From assembly GCA_902782805.1 (NCBI GenBank), contig CACZON010000007.1, positions 1 through 8,887 on the forward strand: a stretch of 8,887 nt of DNA. The letters are read 5' to 3'. The position numbers and the translations under genes were made by a program. Below the pieces are notes generated by a model that saw only the letters and a program-made list of their open reading frames with translations, was not told the DNA's origin and made no database searches. Below, piece after piece: positions 7,132 through 8,887 of this stretch (its first letter is position 1; the number at the start of each line of letters is the position of its first letter). Source of the DNA: Oscillospiraceae bacterium (GTDB taxonomy: Bacteria; Bacillota; Clostridia; Oscillospirales; Acutalibacteraceae).

Positions 7132-7894
7132 ACCGTTTCGGGAGCCGGAGCCAGTCGAAGAACGGCTCGACGTAGCGGTCCCATAAATCGAAGCTGTGAA
7201 TACCCATATCGTAGAAATCGTCGATCTCCACGCCGCGGGCCCGGAATTTCGCGATCGCGCCGCGGACCTGGTTCACGCCGAAATCCTGCTCGCCCACGAG
7301 CGACCAGAGCCGCGGCATTCTTTCGCCCGCCGCAACGCGTTTTCCGGCGAGGTCGATGATGTCGCTTTCGGTGCCCTCAATCTCCTCGGCAGAGCCGAAC
7401 GCGAGCTTGAAGGAATGGTTCTGCGGCGCGTCTTTCGTAAAGTCGCGCGTGATTTCAACGATGTCGAGCGCGCCGGCGAACGCGCCTGCCGCACAGTAGC
7501 GCTCGGGGAAATTGAGCGCGAGCTTAAAGGCGATATAGCCGCCCATCGAAGCGCCCGCGGTGAAGTTTTCCTCGCGCTTTTTCGAAAGGCACGGGAACAT
7601 AAAGTGAACGGCCGCCGGCAGCTCCTGCGAGAGCATCGTATAGTACTTCATGCCGTGGACCATGTCCATGCCGTGGCCGTCCGAAACCGTAGGACAGACG
7701 ACGGCGAGGCCGCGCTTGTTGGCATAGCGTTCGATCGAGGTCTGGCGGAGCCACTCCGTGCAGTCCTGGTTTGCGCCGTGGAACAGCCAGAGCACGGGGT
7801 ACGGCTTGTCCGCCGGCTGATCCGGCAGGATCATCACGACCTCCTGATGGTAGCCGAGCGCCTGAGAGCGAAAATCGAGTTCTACAAGTGCCAT
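7130..7894 (-). CDS. Esterase D-family serine esterase (first of a tandem pair)
   Basis: A 254-residue esterase D/CE1-type hydrolase, the first gene after a recognisable promoter. Seen: YPVLWLFHGANQDCTEW (32-48), nucleophile G114-A-S116-M-G118, likely acid Asp204 in VGEQDFG, and His233 in MGIHSFDLW. It is paralogous to the next gene but differs in the segment before the catalytic serine (69-92, SDGHGMDMVHGMKYY against a QQSSYANMAYGPNW version), which suggests a different substrate pocket. The frame is open up to 8128, but the extra 78 codons cross the leader and the end of the peptidase gene; ATG 7894, with AAAGGAG at 7904-7910 and 9-base spacing, gives the expected MALVELDF start and matches the paralogue's N-terminus. 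No signal peptide, so cytoplasmic. Likely cotranscribed with 7115-6267 and 6254-5397. Confidence 0.93.
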   Translation of the reverse strand: MALVELDFRSQALGYHQEVVMILPDQPADKPYPVLWLFHGANQDCTEWLRQTSIERYANKRGLAVVCPTVSDGHGMDMVHGMKYYTMLSQELPAAVHFMFPCLSKKREENFTAGASMGGYIAFKLALNFPERYCAAGAFAGALDIVEITRDFTKDAPQNHSFKLAFGSAEEIEGTESDIIDLAGKRVAAGERMPRLWSLVGEQDFGVNQVRGAIAKFRARGVEIDDFYDMGIHSFDLWDRYVEPFFDWLRLPKR

Positions 7895-7982
7895 TGTTTT
7901 TTTCTCCTTTTTTTGTTGAAAGCCCGAAAACCCGGGCTTCTGATTCCGGATCGGCGCACCCGCGCCGTAAAAAGGTTCCGCT
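7895..7982 (-). promoter_or_regulatory. Structured 5' leader of the esterase operon (function unknown)
   Basis: About 88 bases from the inferred transcription start to the first esterase ATG. It holds two hairpins: CGGCGC/GCGCCG with a 4-base loop (7952-7957 with 7962-7967) and AAGCCCG/CGGGCTT with a 6-base loop (7920-7926 with 7933-7939). They are followed by an A-rich stretch and the ribosome binding site AAAGGAG (7904-7910). Neither hairpin is followed by a T run on the minus strand, so they are not ordinary terminators. I do not recognise a known riboswitch class. Confidence 0.45.
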
Positions 7983-7988
7983 GCTTCT

Positions 7989-8017
7989 ATCATAGCACGC
8001 GGCGGGAAAAGCGTCCA
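7989..8017 (-). promoter_or_regulatory. Sigma-70-type extended -10 promoter for the esterase operon
   Basis: On the minus strand, TGGACG (8017-8012, 4 of 6 matches to TTGACA), a 17-base spacer, then TATGAT (7994-7989) with an upstream TGC giving an extended -10. It lies about 95 bases before the first esterase ATG and 32 bases after the peptidase stop. This is the best promoter in the window. Confidence 0.7.
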
Positions 8018-8048
8018 TCCCTTTTTTGAGCGTTCCCGGCCGCTTTTT

Positions 8049-8887
8049 TCAGAGGATTCCCGAAAGATCGTACTTTGCGAGATACTCCGCCGCGGCTTCG
8101 CAGACCTGCCGCAGGCAGTGCTCCTCAAAGGGCGTCTCGAGCCCCGCGTTTTTAAGGAGCTCGGTAAAAGTGCGGCTGCCGCCCTGCTTCGTATAGGCCA
8201 TGTAACGCTCCCAGGCCTGCGCGCGGTCCTTTTGGATCAGCGCCCAGAATTCGAGCGAGACGGTCTGCGCAAGGCAGTAGTCGATATAGTAGAACGGGCT
8301 GGAATAGATATGGTGCTGCCGCTGCCAGCCCTCGCCCTCGGAATAGAAGGGGATCTCGCCGTCGAGCTTCATCCACGGCATATAAATCCCGAGCAGCTCC
8401 TTCCAGACGTTATGGCGCTCGCGCGGGGTCAGCTCCGGGCGCTCGTAGACGATATGCTGGAAATGATCGACCATCGTCCCGTACGGGATAAAGGTGATCG
8501 CGGATGCCAGATGCGTATAGCGGAATTTGCGCGCGTCGCTCCCGAAGAACGTCTCCGCCCAGGCCTCACCGAAGAATTCCATCGACATCGAATGGACCTC
8601 GCAGGCCTCCATGCTCGGCCAGATATACTCGATCGGGATGCGGTTGCGGTTTACATAATTTGCAAACGCGTGGCCCGCCTCGTGGGTGACGACCTCCACG
8701 TCGCCGGCGGTGCCGTTGAAATTCGCAAAGATAAAGGGAACATTGTAATCCATCAGGCTCGTGCAGTAGCCGCCGGCCTGCTTGCCCTGCGTCGAGAGGA
8801 CGTCGAGCAGCTCGCCCGAGAGCATCGTATTGAAAAATTCGCCCGTTTCCGGCGAGAGCTCTTCGTAGAATTTCTTCCCGGCGGCGA
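8049..8887 (-). CDS. M3-family oligoendopeptidase, C-terminal part (start beyond the window)
   Basis: Zinc metallopeptidase that cleaves short peptides in the cytoplasm. The frame runs off the window edge; about 279 C-terminal residues are visible of a protein normally near 550-600, so the first in-frame ATG at 8825 is an internal methionine. Seen: STQGKQAGGYCTSLMDY (substrate region), FANFNGTAGDVEVVTHEAGH with the zinc motif H-E-A-G-H at 8684-8670, and about 28 residues on, the glutamate of CEVHSMSMEFF as third zinc ligand. The late YSSPFYYIDYCLAQ segment is also typical of bacterial M3 oligoendopeptidases. The GGYC and SMSMEF pattern points to the M3 oligoendopeptidases beside PepF rather than to thimet-type enzymes. 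It ends with TGA at 8049-8051. No strong terminator follows; only a weak AGCG/CGCT hairpin without a T tract lies between it and the esterase promoter, so some read-through is possible. Confidence 0.95.
   Translation of the reverse strand, partial: AAGKKFYEELSPETGEFFNTMLSGELLDVLSTQGKQAGGYCTSLMDYNVPFIFANFNGTAGDVEVVTHEAGHAFANYVNRNRIPIEYIWPSMEACEVHSMSMEFFGEAWAETFFGSDARKFRYTHLASAITFIPYGTMVDHFQHIVYERPELTPRERHNVWKELLGIYMPWMKLDGEIPFYSEGEGWQRQHHIYSSPFYYIDYCLAQTVSLEFWALIQKDRAQAWERYMAYTKQGGSRTFTELLKNAGLETPFEEHCLRQVCEAAAEYLAKYDLSGIL

Noticed and set aside
7116..7184. N-terminal extension of the second esterase to an ATG at 7184
   Set aside because: It overlaps the preceding esterase coding region and lacks a ribosome binding site; ATG 7115 is preceded by AAGGAGG at correct spacing.
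8021..8048. Hairpin AGCG/CGCT after the peptidase stop as a terminator
   Set aside because: The stem is only about 4 bp with an 8-base loop and on the minus strand is followed by A-rich sequence, not a T run.
7895..8128. N-terminal extension of the first esterase back to an ATG at 8128
   Set aside because: The extra 78 residues cross the promoter, the leader and the peptidase 3' end, have no family resemblance, and ATG 7894 has a well-placed ribosome binding site.

Overview
The window looks like a chromosomal fragment of a GC-rich Clostridia-type Firmicute, probably a gut or rumen anaerobe. The evidence is strong AGGAGG-type ribosome binding sites, a low-GC-Firmicute style of protein families (an M3 oligoendopeptidase with a GKQAGGYC segment, esterase D family hydrolases, an AlkD-like HEAT protein) and very short intergenic spacers. 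No species can be named from the sequence alone. There are no tRNA, rRNA, CRISPR, IS or phage features.

Layout. Positions 1-862 (+) hold the 3' part of tyrS (tyrosyl-tRNA synthetase). It converges on a long minus-strand array and is separated from it by a perfect 13-bp inverted repeat at 881-913 that probably terminates transcription from both sides. Everything else is on the minus strand. Read in transcription order it is: the C-terminal part of an M3 oligoendopeptidase (8887-8049); an extended -10 promoter (7989-8017) and a leader of about 88 nt with two hairpins; two paralogous esterase D-type hydrolases (7894-7130 and 7115-6267); an alpha/beta hydrolase (6254-5397); a rho-independent terminator (5392-5362); a tandem-GNAT acetyltransferase (5337-4441); an AT-rich spacer with dyad symmetry and a possible weak promoter; a NUDIX/AlkD-like fusion protein (4375-3308); a class C beta-lactamase-fold serine hydrolase (3289-2144); and a CE1-type esterase with an N-terminal E-set/CBM48-like domain (2107-932).

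How it works together. Five of the seven complete genes are serine hydrolases of three structural types (esterase D/CE1, classical alpha/beta hydrolase, beta-lactamase fold). None shows a signal peptide or membrane segment, so all should act in the cytoplasm. The simplest reading is a set of intracellular carboxyl or carbohydrate esterases that remove acyl groups from imported compounds (perhaps acetylated or feruloylated oligosaccharides). No glycoside hydrolase, transporter or regulator lies in the window to fix the substrate. The acetyltransferase and the NUDIX/AlkD fusion in the middle appear to be a separate nucleotide-sanitation/DNA-repair and acylation unit. I see no clear novel defence or mobile system. 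The most unusual items are the NUDIX-AlkD fusion, the density of secretion-less esterases, and the structured leader in front of the first esterase gene.
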